From contig JALVIT010000088.1 in NCBI GenBank assembly GCA_027028545.1, positions 1 to 33,815 on the forward strand: DNA of 33,815 nucleotides. Reading direction: 5' to 3'. The notes beneath the pieces were generated by a model. That model saw only the letters and a list, made by a program, of their open reading frames with translations, ran no database searches and had not been told where the DNA came from. Positions 23,434-31,649 of this stretch are shown in pieces (position 1 is the first letter of the stretch; each line of letters begins with the position of its first letter). The stretch is from Desulfurococcales archaeon. Lineage in GTDB: Archaea; Thermoproteota; Thermoprotei_A; Sulfolobales; Desulfurococcaceae. Made by a program: the position numbers and the translations under genes.

Positions 23434-24401
23434 ATCGGCCACCACGATTTTATCAATTCTTCATAGTATTGGCGATACAAACCGCTCTCAATAACGTTGA
23501 AAACACCCCTAACATAGAAGCTCTCACCAAGACTTAAAATGATAAACCTTAAAACACTATTAAGGGATCCGGATAGTAGATCCTTAGACCTATACGATGA
23601 ATAAATTATTGATGCAGAATCAAGAATGGAAAAACTAGTATTCATACCCTTCAAAACGTTTAGGATAGAGGATAAATCTTTAGAATAATTATTCCCGGTG
23701 TAAAGTGTGTTTAATAATCCCTCAAGACCCTTCTGTCTACATAGGGTATGGAATTCATCCCTACCAAATAAGACAATTAGATTAGGCTCAACAATCTCCT
23801 CAACAAGACAATACTTTAGATGGAATAGATCGTTGAAGACTCCGTAGATTATTAAAGCCTTAGAGGGGAGGACCCTAGCTTCATTTAGGGTGGGCATATA
23901 ACGTATAACACTACTAATTGTGATCTTATTAGTCCTTAGAACATCCTCGATAATAATCTTTAATCTACGTGGAATCCTACTATAATATAGTGATTCGAGA
24001 TCAACACCCTCACTATCAATAATACTGGGTAGAAAACCTAGAGGATATATAATGCTCGGACTACGATTATTTAGGAGAGCTGATATGAATGGAACACTAT
24101 TTGCTAACTCGAAGAAGTCTAGAAAAATACTTAGAGGCTTATAGACATGCGGATAACGCTTAGATTCCGATACAACTGTGTTAATCCTCCTATAAGTATA
24201 GGAGTCAACCAGTTTGAAGACATCCTTCAAGCTAACCCTTCTACCATAGATGTTTTCATAGAGGAATATACCGAGGGGTTTATCACCGATACTCTTCACA
24301 GCATTTAGAATATTCGATGCTGAAAGCATTATTTCGAGATCCTTCCTAGTTAGAACATCCTTTAACATAACCCTAACAAAATACTCTAGTCTATCCGTCA
24401 A
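23430..24401 (-). CDS. atpC: A/V-type ATP synthase subunit C
   Basis: This protein caps the rotor ring and joins it to the central stalk (called d in eukaryotes). The 323-residue helical protein is divergent and has few strict motifs, but the length, the all-helical character and its place between atpE and atpF all fit. The N-terminus (RLEYFVRVMLKDVLTRKDL) and the C-terminal FYVRGVFNVIESG resemble the family ends. The stop overlaps the atpF start by 4 bp, and it begins 4 bp after the atpE stop. I consider the identity secure mainly through operon context. Confidence 0.9.
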   Translation of the reverse strand: MTDRLEYFVRVMLKDVLTRKDLEIMLSASNILNAVKSIGDKPLGIFLYENIYGRRVSLKDVFKLVDSYTYRRINTVVSESKRYPHVYKPLSIFLDFFELANSVPFISALLNNRSPSIIYPLGFLPSIIDSEGVDLESLYYSRIPRRLKIIIEDVLRTNKITISSVIRYMPTLNEARVLPSKALIIYGVFNDLFHLKYCLVEEIVEPNLIVLFGRDEFHTLCRQKGLEGLLNTLYTGNNYSKDLSSILNVLKGMNTSFSILDSASIIYSSYRSKDLLSGSLNSVLRFIILSLGESFYVRGVFNVIESGLYRQYYEELIKSWWPI

Positions 24402-24405
24402 TATG

Positions 24406-24984
24406 TTAACCCCATAGGATCTTAGCGATCATTGGTGCTAGGACTTGTTTAGCTCTCTGAAACCTTGTATCATAGCTATTATCTATCCTTTCTCCCCCCT
24501 TAGATACTAGTATTAATCCACCAGTTATCCCATCATCCTTTACGATCTTTACCCCCTCCAGATTATTCTCAACGAGTATCTTAGCCATAGCATCTGTATC
24601 CACCGGGTTAACATATACTGTTTCGGGCTCCTCAATGTATTGTAGTGATTCCCTTAATAGGTTCCCCAATGATTCCTCAATACTAAAACCCCTCCTCTCC
24701 CTAATTATGTTCCATGCGTCATTGAATACCTTCTCCAATACTTCATACTTCTTAGAGCTTATGATTATCCTAGCTTTACGTCTAGCCTCTGAAACTATTA
24801 TCCTAGCTTTAGCCTCCATAATCGATATGATTTCCTCCCTCTTCAAACTGCACTTCTTACTCCACTCCTCTTCAGCCTTCTTAACAATCTCCTCAGCCTT
24901 CTCCTCGGCATCCCTAACTATTTCTTCAGCTTTACGTCTAGCCTCAGCGATCATCTTCTCCCTAAGCTCATCTATACTGCCCAT
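24406..24984 (-). CDS. atpE: A/V-type ATP synthase subunit E
   Basis: This peripheral-stalk subunit pairs with H. The first 80 residues form a long charged coiled coil with Ala-Arg-Lys-Glu repeats (ARRKAEEIVRDAEEKAEEIV). A globular C-terminal domain begins near KVFNDAWNIIRE and contains GGLILVSKGGERIDNSYDTR, a pattern typical of AtpE. About 192 residues from ATG 24984 is the normal size. The frame is open up to TTG 25005, overlapping the end of atpK by 8 bp, with GGTTGAGGG in between serving as ribosome site for the ATG. Transcription must continue from atpK. Confidence 0.93.
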   Translation of the reverse strand: MGSIDELREKMIAEARRKAEEIVRDAEEKAEEIVKKAEEEWSKKCSLKREEIISIMEAKARIIVSEARRKARIIISSKKYEVLEKVFNDAWNIIRERRGFSIEESLGNLLRESLQYIEEPETVYVNPVDTDAMAKILVENNLEGVKIVKDDGITGGLILVSKGGERIDNSYDTRFQRAKQVLAPMIAKILWG

Positions 24985-24997
24985 CCCGTCTAAACCC

Positions 24998-25456
24998 TCA
25001 ACCAATTAGTGATACACCTAGTAGTGCAAACACCATTCCAAGTATACCTATAAGCTCTACATACACCGCTAGTATCAACGTATTAAAGGTTATCCTACCC
25101 TTAGTCCTAGGTAGCTCAGCTATACCCGATGCACATACAACTCCTTGAAACCATGCTGAGAAGAATTCTGCAAAACCAGCGGCTAGACCCAGTCCAAGCA
25201 TTGCTAATGCTTTAGACATTGCTATATCTGGCGTTATGCTGTAGATGAAGTTTATCATCACTATCAATCCATAGAATGTCTGTGTCATCGGTAGCGCTGC
25301 CAACATGAATACGTTTCTAAACTGTTTAGGATCCTCAGCTAAAGATGCTGCACCAGCCATACCCGCCTTACCCATACCTATCGATGAACCACCCAGTCCT
25401 CCGAGTAGTGCTAGTGCTCCCCCAATATAGGCTATTCCAGCTGCATCCAAAACCAT
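24998..25456 (-). CDS. atpK: A/V-type ATP synthase proteolipid subunit K (c)
   Basis: This is the rotor-ring proteolipid: 152 residues, four transmembrane helices, two fused hairpins. The ion-binding Glu134 lies in helix 4 (YVELIGILG). Helix 2 reads LPMTQTFYGL, giving Leu55, Thr58, Gln59 and Tyr62, and helix 3 reads WFQGVVCASG, giving Gln104. These match the Na+ ligands Leu61, Thr64, Gln65, Tyr68, Gln110 and Glu139 of the Enterococcus hirae Na+-V-ATPase ring with near-constant offset. Only one carboxylate per four-helix subunit is present, as in V-type K. It starts at ATG 25456 behind GGTGAG and has its own likely promoter at 25511-25520. Confidence 0.95.
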   Translation of the reverse strand: MVLDAAGIAYIGGALALLGGLGGSSIGMGKAGMAGAASLAEDPKQFRNVFMLAALPMTQTFYGLIVMINFIYSITPDIAMSKALAMLGLGLAAGFAEFFSAWFQGVVCASGIAELPRTKGRITFNTLILAVYVELIGILGMVFALLGVSLIG

Positions 25457-25510
25457 CTCTATCTCACCATTAGAGTTGTTAGACCACGATATTTACACAT
25501 ATCCATTGAG

Positions 25511-25520
25511 TATATAAAAC
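25511..25520 (-). promoter_or_regulatory. Internal promoter before atpK
   Basis: On the minus strand GGGGGAGGAGTTTTATATACTC shows a purine-rich B-recognition element and a TATA box (GTTTTATATA). Transcription would start near 25490, leaving a 34-base leader with GGTGAG before the atpK ATG. The 91-bp gap is the largest between core subunits of the operon. Extra proteolipid message would match the high copy number of K in the ring. Confidence 0.55.
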
Positions 25521-25547
25521 TCCTCCCCCTAGACGGGCAACCACGTA

Positions 25548-27509
25548 TTAGGATATAGTAATCCTCCTCCTCAAAACGATCCTTAAGGGTGTGAAGGGGT
25601 ATCCGGTTCCTTCATAGAATTTACTGAGGAATTCGACAAAGCATAGCCTCAACGAATGTATAAATCCTCCCAGGGCAGATAGAGCAGTATTCAATAAGTG
25701 TCCTATGAACAGTATTATAGCCATCACCAGACCCCCGACAATGTATCCTAGGATACCTCCTAGTGAGCCACCAACACCTCCAAAGGCTAGTGATGCTATC
25801 TGGTTAAAGCTCTGACCCAAATAAATAGTTGCCAAGCCAACACCCGCTAAACGGCTATAACTTAAGGTATCGCCCAATAGCCCTGTGAGCTGGAAAAGCC
25901 ACATTAATAATCCGAGACCACCCATAGTCTTAACCATACCAGCAATAATCACACCAATACCTGCCAACGCCCCCCATAGGAAGTAGCTATACATGTAGCC
26001 CGGTATACCAAGTATATCAACCCTGAGCATGGTATGCATAACGTATGGGATCCCAAAGGCTTCAGATATGAATAGCCCAGTCTCACTCAACACATCACCG
26101 ATTCTACGCTCACCCCAAGCCTTAGCTAGTGTTAATGCATGACCTATATTAACATGTATTAAACCGATTAGTATCGCGGTTATCAAGAATTTAACCGGGT
26201 TGATGAAGATATCGCTGAGAACAAATATTTGGACACCGAAAACCGTTCCACCGATGAAGCCGACTATAAACCCTATAATGCTTGAAACGATCAAAGCCTT
26301 CTTAAAGAATTGGTAGTCCCTATTACTAGGATCATCGACGAATTTATCCAGTATGAGGAAGGCTGCCAGTATTATAGCAGCTGAATAGCCCATATCTCCA
26401 AGCATCAGTCCGAAGAATAATGCGAAGGAATAAGTTATTATCGGTGTAGGATCCCACTCCCAATACCTTGGAACACCCATAAACTTCACAATCGGCTCAA
26501 ACCATCTCATAACCGGTGGATTACTTAACTGTGTAGGGGGCTCATCCCTACCCTTAACTGGCTCCAAATATTCTATATAGAAGGGTATATTCTCCCTAGC
26601 TAGTCTATCTTCAACCCTCCTCCTATCCCTCTTAGGCATCCATCCACTAATCACCGATAGGTATCTAGCACCATAGGATTTCATCAACGCACTTAGTCTA
26701 CCATAGATATTTTCGAGGTAGAGCCTATACTTTAATAGATATTCTATATTCTCATCTATAGTCTTCTCCAACCGATCCCTTACATCTCTAAGCTTCTTCT
26801 CGAGCTCTCCAGCTAAGCTGTTAAGCCTAGATAATAGCTCTCCAACACTCCCCTCTCCACTTAGAAACCTACTAATATCTATAGGGGATAGACCGCATTG
26901 CTCAACTATACTGGATACATCCTCATATCTAGCTTGGAACAACACGTTTACGACGATAGTGCTATCTCTGACGAACTTCCTTAGAACATAGTGTTTAACA
27001 TTATAACGTTTGCATAGATTAGACAAAGTATTCAACTGATCGAGCGTCCCCTGGAGAGTTAATACCGTTATGTATCTACCCTTATAAAATATATTATCGA
27101 CTGGCGTCTCCGGGGGGTATAGTGTGAGTATGTCGATGTATCTCCTAATAGTTTCAAGCTCATTATTCATGCTACTTATCGATTGATTCAGAGAATTGAC
27201 CTCTTTATTCAGTTTATTTATCTCAGACCATATCCTGTCAAGACTATACTCGCTCAATTCCCCAAGAGTTATCCTGACCTCGAAACTCCTACCTCTAACG
27301 TATTGTAGTAGGTCGTCGATGATCGATAGTGCCTTCTCAACCTTTTTAAAAGTCTTAACATATTCTCCAATACCCTTACCTGATTCAACTATATGTAGAA
27401 CGCCCTCTTCATGCAACGCTCTAACAGCTTTATCAACGAACCATAGAGGGACGATAACGTTAACCCTAAACATTGGGAGGGGTTTATTAACAATTATCGG
27501 CGGCATCAC
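25548..27509 (-). CDS. atpI: A/V-type ATP synthase subunit I (a)
   Basis: This stator membrane subunit provides the ion half-channels. The 653-residue protein has a soluble N-terminal half of about 340 residues, with coiled coil (SLNQSISSMNNELETIRRYI) joining the peripheral stalks. About eight transmembrane helices follow. The essential Arg of the family is Arg553, in GDTLSYSRLAGVGLAT. The loop FGLMLGDMGYSAAI is typical of helix 2. The start at ATG 27509 overlaps the atpH stop by 4 bp. Size and motifs are standard. Confidence 0.96.
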   Translation of the reverse strand: MMPPIIVNKPLPMFRVNVIVPLWFVDKAVRALHEEGVLHIVESGKGIGEYVKTFKKVEKALSIIDDLLQYVRGRSFEVRITLGELSEYSLDRIWSEINKLNKEVNSLNQSISSMNNELETIRRYIDILTLYPPETPVDNIFYKGRYITVLTLQGTLDQLNTLSNLCKRYNVKHYVLRKFVRDSTIVVNVLFQARYEDVSSIVEQCGLSPIDISRFLSGEGSVGELLSRLNSLAGELEKKLRDVRDRLEKTIDENIEYLLKYRLYLENIYGRLSALMKSYGARYLSVISGWMPKRDRRRVEDRLARENIPFYIEYLEPVKGRDEPPTQLSNPPVMRWFEPIVKFMGVPRYWEWDPTPIITYSFALFFGLMLGDMGYSAAIILAAFLILDKFVDDPSNRDYQFFKKALIVSSIIGFIVGFIGGTVFGVQIFVLSDIFINPVKFLITAILIGLIHVNIGHALTLAKAWGERRIGDVLSETGLFISEAFGIPYVMHTMLRVDILGIPGYMYSYFLWGALAGIGVIIAGMVKTMGGLGLLMWLFQLTGLLGDTLSYSRLAGVGLATIYLGQSFNQIASLAFGGVGGSLGGILGYIVGGLVMAIILFIGHLLNTALSALGGFIHSLRLCFVEFLSKFYEGTGYPFTPLRIVLRRRITIS

Positions 27510-27805
27510 TCGATCCCAGTTACAACTCTAACTATTTTATCGACAGCCTCTCCATACTTGTCTTGATCAATATTGCCATACTCCTTAACCTTCTCCTCGG
27601 CCTCTTTAATAATTCTCTCAGCCTCCTCCTTAGCCTTCTTAACGATCTCCTCAGCCTCCTCATAATAGGTTTCTATGGGTATGGGTCTATTCCTTATTTC
27701 TTCAGCCCTCCTCTCAGCCTCTCTAATGATTGATTGAGCCTTCTTCCTAGCCTCTTCGATGATCCTCTCAATCTCCTTCTCGATCTCCTCGATCTTTGTA
27801 GCCAT
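27506..27805 (-). CDS. atpH: A/V-type ATP synthase subunit H (G)
   Basis: This is the peripheral-stalk partner of subunit E. The 99-residue protein is almost entirely one charged right-handed coiled-coil helix, with runs of Glu, Lys, Arg and Ala such as RIIEEARKKAQSIIREAERR, and a short C-terminal part (DKIVRVVTGIE). ATG 27805 with GAGGGGT upstream is preferred over TTG 27808. The stop overlaps the atpI start by 4 bp. Position and composition make this assignment safe although coiled coils align poorly. Confidence 0.9.
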   Translation of the reverse strand: MATKIEEIEKEIERIIEEARKKAQSIIREAERRAEEIRNRPIPIETYYEEAEEIVKKAKEEAERIIKEAEEKVKEYGNIDQDKYGEAVDKIVRVVTGIE

Positions 27806-27827
27806 CAAACATACCCCTCAACACTTA

Positions 27828-28244
27828 TTATGCTGGTCTGAAAAATATTGTAGTAGTTGTTGGTAGCTTCTCTCTAACCACGTATAATTGTGGTCTATAA
27901 ATTATTAACTTTTCATTCTCCTTAAACCCTATATCTAGGAGTTTAGCTATTGCCTTAATAGCTATCGGATCCCTAACTATGAATACACCCTCACCTAGGG
28001 AGGGAGCTGTTTCGATAATTATTGGTATTCTAAGCCTGCATGCCTCGCTATCCAGAAGCTCTTTAAGCAGTTGAAGCTCTTTAGGATCGATCAAGTGGAT
28101 CGTTCCATCTCTTAAAACAATATATGGAGTATCCATCTCAAGCAGTTCACATAGACTAACCCTCTGATATGGTAGATGCTTATTTATCAGCCTCAGCTCG
28201 ATTGATAGCCTCTCCATGAAGGAGTCTAGATCGTTTAGACTCAA
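27828..28244 (-). CDS. UPF0216 (DUF61) family protein in the ATP synthase operon
   Basis: This 138-residue soluble protein belongs to the archaeal UPF0216 family. The signature runs ELRLINKHLPYQRVSLCELL, then VLRDGTIHLIDPKELQLL, then CRLRIPIIIETAP. No biochemical role is established to my knowledge. It starts with TTG 28244 overlapping the atpD stop as TTGA, with a G-rich ribosome site made by the Gly codons that end atpD. It ends 22 bases before atpH. It therefore sits inside the ATP synthase operon, translated between two subunits. It might aid assembly or regulation, but operon packing alone is also possible. Confidence 0.88.
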   Translation of the reverse strand: MSLNDLDSFMERLSIELRLINKHLPYQRVSLCELLEMDTPYIVLRDGTIHLIDPKELQLLKELLDSEACRLRIPIIIETAPSLGEGVFIVRDPIAIKAIAKLLDIGFKENEKLIIYRPQLYVVREKLPTTTTIFFRPA

Positions 28245-28867
28245 CCCCCACCCCCCCTCCTACGGGCTTCGAGCATACCCTTGACACGTTTAAGCCTAGC
28301 CCTCTCCTCCCTCTCACGCTCCTCAAACTTCATCCTCAGATACTTGATCGTGGCCTCAAGCTTGGGTATGAATATGTATTCCAATGCATTAACCCTCCTC
28401 TTAGTCTTAGTGATCTCGACACCTAAGGCATGGATCGATTGCTCGATCCTCCCAAGCTCTATTATCCTCTCAATAAGCCTCTCAGCATCCCTCCTAAAAT
28501 CCTCAAGCTCGGGTAAAACCGGTCTAAAAACCCCCTTCTTATACATAGCTGTATATGATCTAACACCCATAATGTTCTCATAACCTATAATAACTCCAGA
28601 ACCCTCAGTTGCTATCCCCTCAAAATACCTATAAATTTGTTCACCATACAGACCAGATAGAAAAACAGCCCTATTATAAACATCAATAATCTTATCATTA
28701 ACCTCACGCCTAATTCTATAAGCAGATCTAATCCTAGTTAGAAACTCATTAACCAAAATAGTAAGCCTCTCACGCAAAATATGGTGAACCTTACGGGCCA
28801 GATCACGCCTACGCTTAAGCTTAATAAGCTCAATCTTCGTAGGTCTAACACGGATCAGTGAAGACAT
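28241..28867 (-). CDS. atpD: A/V-type ATP synthase subunit D
   Basis: This is the central rotor shaft. The protein of about 208 residues has the two long helices of the family: the N-terminal one from VRPTKIELIKLKRRRDLARK, and the C-terminal one from KTKRRVNALEYIFIPKLEAT. A tail ends in RRRGGGG. The start at ATG 28867 (MSSLIRVRPTK) is fixed by GGTGAACCC upstream and a TATA box at 28904-28913; the open frame to 28921 would remove this promoter. In many archaea atpD ends the operon after atpB; here it is the first subunit gene. Confidence 0.95.
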   Translation of the reverse strand: MSSLIRVRPTKIELIKLKRRRDLARKVHHILRERLTILVNEFLTRIRSAYRIRREVNDKIIDVYNRAVFLSGLYGEQIYRYFEGIATEGSGVIIGYENIMGVRSYTAMYKKGVFRPVLPELEDFRRDAERLIERIIELGRIEQSIHALGVEITKTKRRVNALEYIFIPKLEATIKYLRMKFEEREREERARLKRVKGMLEARRRGGGG

Positions 28868-28903
28868 AGAGGGTTCACCGAATAACATGAATACAGAATA
28901 GGG

Positions 28904-28913
28904 ATTATAAAGA
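28904..28913 (-). promoter_or_regulatory. Promoter of the ATP synthase operon
   Basis: CTTTATAATC on the minus strand lies about 41 bases before atpD ATG 28867. Transcription would begin near 28882, giving a 15-base leader that still carries the GGTGA ribosome site. Read-through from the small gene at 28962-29126 is also possible. Confidence 0.5.
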
Positions 28914-28961
28914 ATTACCATAAAAATATTTTGGAAAAAATATTTGGATTAGCTAAAAACC

Positions 28962-29126
28962 TTATATAGGTACAGGATCGTGTGGTATTGGGTCTCCTCC
29001 CGGTCCGTCGGGTCCTGTTAGGCTGATTAACCCTGTCCCTGCTCCGATCAGTGTTATTACTGGCGGGATCGCTAGTATGGCGAGCTTTAGTGTTTTGACC
29101 AGTCTGTATAGTAGCTTGGGCTTCAT
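28962..29126 (-). CDS. 54-residue small membrane peptide upstream of atpD
   Basis: A short open frame starts at ATG 29126 (MKPKLLYRLVKTLKLAILA) directly behind GGTGAG, and ends with TAA at 28962-28964. The product is a basic N-terminus, one hydrophobic segment (about 16-38: AILAIPPVITLIGAGTGLIS), and a Gly/Pro/Asp tail (GPDGPGGDPIPHDPVPI). It is clearly richer in G+C than its surroundings and favours GC-ending codons, so it is not random AT-rich spacer. It could be a single-span membrane peptide or a small exported peptide. It lies 94 bases before atpD on the same strand, which invites a link with the ATP synthase. No family is recognised. Confidence 0.65.
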   Translation of the reverse strand: MKPKLLYRLVKTLKLAILAIPPVITLIGAGTGLISLTGPDGPGGDPIPHDPVPI

Positions 29127-29240
29127 CTTCTCACCAAAGAATAATTTAGAATTGATCTTATGTTAATGTTTGCTCAATGAAGCATTCTGTATATTGGAGA
29201 TAAAATATAAATATCCCTGCTTAGTTTCTAAATACAAAAA
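29127..29240. other. 114-bp non-coding gap
   Basis: An AT-rich gap between the small peptide gene and the orphan gene at 29241. On the minus strand it holds GATATTTATATTTTA at about 29198-29212, a plausible TATA box for the small peptide gene, though that would give a leader of over 50 bases. Nothing else is recognised. Confidence 0.4.
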
Positions 29241-29582
29241 CTATTTCACGATCCTCTTCAAGAAAAACTCGTAGGTGTTCTCACCGATCCTCCGATAATA
29301 GACCGCTCTAAACAGTGGTTTATTAGATCCAGATTCATAAATGTTTACAACAAGGGTATCACTACTACATGGAGACAAGCCTAGGTCACACTCAGTCATC
29401 CCCTCCATAACGGCAGCCTCCAAACCATAAGGTTCAAGGGCATTATTTAGAATTATCGGCAGTCTCTCCATCAAATACTCATCAATGATCCCAATATATT
29501 CACGGGTAGTCCAATCACTAGGAGCTTCAAAGGATAGTTTAAGATAGATTATCTTGAATAGCTTCTCCTCATCAACACTCAT
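29241..29582 (-). CDS. Hypothetical soluble protein coupled to a NUDIX hydrolase
   Basis: From ATG 29582 (MSVDEEKLFKIIYLK) this is a soluble protein of about 113 residues with mixed alpha and beta pattern. It has three cysteines in TECDLGLSPCSSD and an RAVYYRRIGENTYEFFLKR ending. Its start overlaps the stop of the NUDIX gene as TAATG, with GGTGGAGAGG as ribosome site, so the two are translated together. The open frame upstream to 29609 is the shadow of the NUDIX 3' end. The family is not recognised. Confidence 0.7.
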   Translation of the reverse strand: MSVDEEKLFKIIYLKLSFEAPSDWTTREYIGIIDEYLMERLPIILNNALEPYGLEAAVMEGMTECDLGLSPCSSDTLVVNIYESGSNKPLFRAVYYRRIGENTYEFFLKRIVK

Positions 29583-30130
29583 TAATCCTCTCCACCCACA
29601 TCCTTCCACATATAGTGTGTATAGTATGTTATAAGAAATACAGTCTTAAGGTCAGCTATCTCATTCCTCTTAACAAGATCAAGTGCTTCATCCATAGAGA
29701 CAACCAGGGGCTCAATAACCTCGTATGGTTCAGGCTTCTTACCAACATATTCAAGCCTTCTAGCTATGAAGAAATGCATAGCCTCAGTACTATATCCTGG
29801 TACCGGATAGTATTTTCCAATATAGATTAACTCCCCCGGGTCATATCCGGTTTCCTCGATCAACTCCCTTCTAGCCGCCTCACGGATATCTTCTCCCGGC
29901 TCAACAACACCCGCTGGAGCCTCGATTATATAGTCCTTTATCGGTGCTCTATACTGTTTGATCAATATGAACTTATTACTCTGAAGAACTGGGAGTATTG
30001 TAACCGATGGTGGGAAGAGGACAACATCCCTCTCAATAACCCTATTATCAATAGCCATTCTACGCCTAACAACATTGAATCTAAGCCCTTTAAACAACTC
30101 CTGATCTCCAAGGATTTCCACATTGGTCAT
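29582..30130 (-). CDS. NUDIX hydrolase, ADP-ribose pyrophosphatase-like
   Basis: It is predicted to hydrolyse ADP-ribose or a related nucleoside diphosphate derivative to clear it from the cytosol. The NUDIX box is complete: it begins GVVEPGEDIREAA and ends RRELIEETG at about residues 74-96, with all conserved Glu and Gly in place. The following GKYYPVPGYSTEAMHFFIAR agrees with the ADP-ribose group, where a Pro about 15 residues after the box marks that specificity. The 182-residue length is normal. ATG 30130 has GGAGATGA six bases before it and a TTTTTAT element near 30181-30187. It forms a two-gene unit with 29241-29582. Confidence 0.92.
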   Translation of the reverse strand: MTNVEILGDQELFKGLRFNVVRRRMAIDNRVIERDVVLFPPSVTILPVLQSNKFILIKQYRAPIKDYIIEAPAGVVEPGEDIREAARRELIEETGYDPGELIYIGKYYPVPGYSTEAMHFFIARRLEYVGKKPEPYEVIEPLVVSMDEALDLVKRNEIADLKTVFLITYYTHYMWKDVGGED

Positions 30131-30180
30131 AATACTTCATCTCCAAGATATTTTCCAGCGTTTTCATACATGTTGTCTTC

Positions 30181-30207
30181 ATAAAAAGATATCTATCCTC
30201 GTAGATA
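30181..30207 (-). promoter_or_regulatory. NUDIX promoter with adjacent inverted repeat
   Basis: On the minus strand TTTTTAT (30181-30187) is at a suitable TATA distance for a start near 30158. Directly upstream is a perfect 6-bp inverted repeat, TATCTA-TCCTCG-TAGATA (30190-30207), which could be a small operator. The gap from 30131 to 30308 also holds the divergent start at 30309; TTTAAATA at 30273-30280 is its TATA candidate, rather close to the ribosome site. Confidence 0.35.
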
Positions 30208-30308
30208 AAATATTTATGTAGTAGTTAAAGCATCCATATCAAATGTAGTCGAAACACACAAATACTAATCGGTTTAAATAAGTCTATAGATTTAAATGGA
30301 GGATATAT

Positions 30309-31616
30309 ATGCTTGAACAAAGGATAATGGGAATTGATAGGTCCAGACTGAAATCATATGTGCATGAATTACTCAGTTTCTTATATAGATTTAGGAATAG
30401 AATAGTTTCTAGAATAGATTTTATAAAATATGTATATAGATCAGAGCTGGAGTTATTCATAGATTCCCTAACAAATGTGTATAGGTTGGGATATTATAAT
30501 AATATCGCTAATGACGTCCTAAACACCATGTCAAACCTCGGAGAAAACTATGTGAATACAAGGATAATACAGAGCTATATTAAGAGATTAATGAAGAGTA
30601 GAGTTGTTCCTGTTGCCAAGATAAACTATTTAGCGATCGGGCTATTTATATTAATAATACACATACCTAGAGAGATTAAACCATCTAATATACCATATAG
30701 GGAATGGCTACTATACTACTCCATGACACTAGAACCCTATGGTACTCTTCTAGTCTATTATATACCCATATCCTATCTAGACTATCTAGTATCATCTATA
30801 AAGAACCAGATTATGAAAAACGGTGACGGCATAAAAGTTTATCTATTTGAAAAGGGTGAAAGATTACAACCGTGCTTTAGTAATATGTGTTGGAAACTTC
30901 AACATACAACAGATCACATATATCATCTCTTCACTGGTTATAAATATGATGAACTTAAAAACATATATACAAATATAGAAAAACTACATACGAAATTAGA
31001 GGAGAAAGATAATTTTGCCAATATGAGGCTTAAACCAAACGATCTCATAGACTTAATACTACTTAAAGAATTCCAATACAATGCATTTAAACTAGTCACG
31101 GATATTTCCAAAGAGTTCAGCATACCATATAGATCGGTTAAAAAACATCTCGAAAAACACCTTATAAAATGGAAACTAATTGAGGGCATATTCTTACCAC
31201 TCAACATATTCACACCCCTTATAAGGAAGTATAAGTTGATCTATATGTCTTTTAGAGACCCAGAGAGCTATTGGAGAACCCTACTATTTTTCAAGAATAT
31301 CGCATATACAATCAGCATCTATAGAAATATAGGATTAACATATGAGAACAAACTAGATCTAACGGATAATTCTGAGCATGACATGCTAATAACAATACTT
31401 GAACCAATGGAGAGGGAATACGAGCTATACAGATTTATATATAAAGAGTCAGCAAACATCGGTCTAGAAGAATTCCAAGTATTCAACCCATCTATAACAT
31501 CATCAATGAAGTACAGTATACCCTATACAAACTTCGATCAAGAAGCTAAGGATTGGACTATAAATACTGAAGAGACTTATAAATTATATCTAAGGAGGAT
31601 ATCGGCTAGACTCTAA
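30309..31616 (+). CDS. Unknown protein with helix-turn-helix, first gene of right-edge operon
   Basis: The family is not recognised. The 435-residue protein is soluble and basic. A clear helix-turn-helix lies near 259-290 (FKLVTDISKEFSIPYRSVKK followed by HLEKHLIKWKL). Before it comes a segment with alternating strands (YLAIGLFILIIHIP, EPYGTLLVYYIP) that could be an ACT/RAM-like sensor unit. After it comes a similar pattern (LIYMSF, NIGLTYEN, MLITILEPMEREYELYRF), so the protein may hold two HTH-plus-sensor repeats, the first degenerate. GGAGG at 30298-30302 supports ATG 30309. It is followed after 33 bases by the membrane protein gene and is probably its regulator or partner. Confidence 0.72.
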   Translation: MLEQRIMGIDRSRLKSYVHELLSFLYRFRNRIVSRIDFIKYVYRSELELFIDSLTNVYRLGYYNNIANDVLNTMSNLGENYVNTRIIQSYIKRLMKSRVVPVAKINYLAIGLFILIIHIPREIKPSNIPYREWLLYYSMTLEPYGTLLVYYIPISYLDYLVSSIKNQIMKNGDGIKVYLFEKGERLQPCFSNMCWKLQHTTDHIYHLFTGYKYDELKNIYTNIEKLHTKLEEKDNFANMRLKPNDLIDLILLKEFQYNAFKLVTDISKEFSIPYRSVKKHLEKHLIKWKLIEGIFLPLNIFTPLIRKYKLIYMSFRDPESYWRTLLFFKNIAYTISIYRNIGLTYENKLDLTDNSEHDMLITILEPMEREYELYRFIYKESANIGLEEFQVFNPSITSSMKYSIPYTNFDQEAKDWTINTEETYKLYLRRISARL

Positions 31617-31649
31617 ACATTAATCAACTCCTATACTGGAGGGATATAG

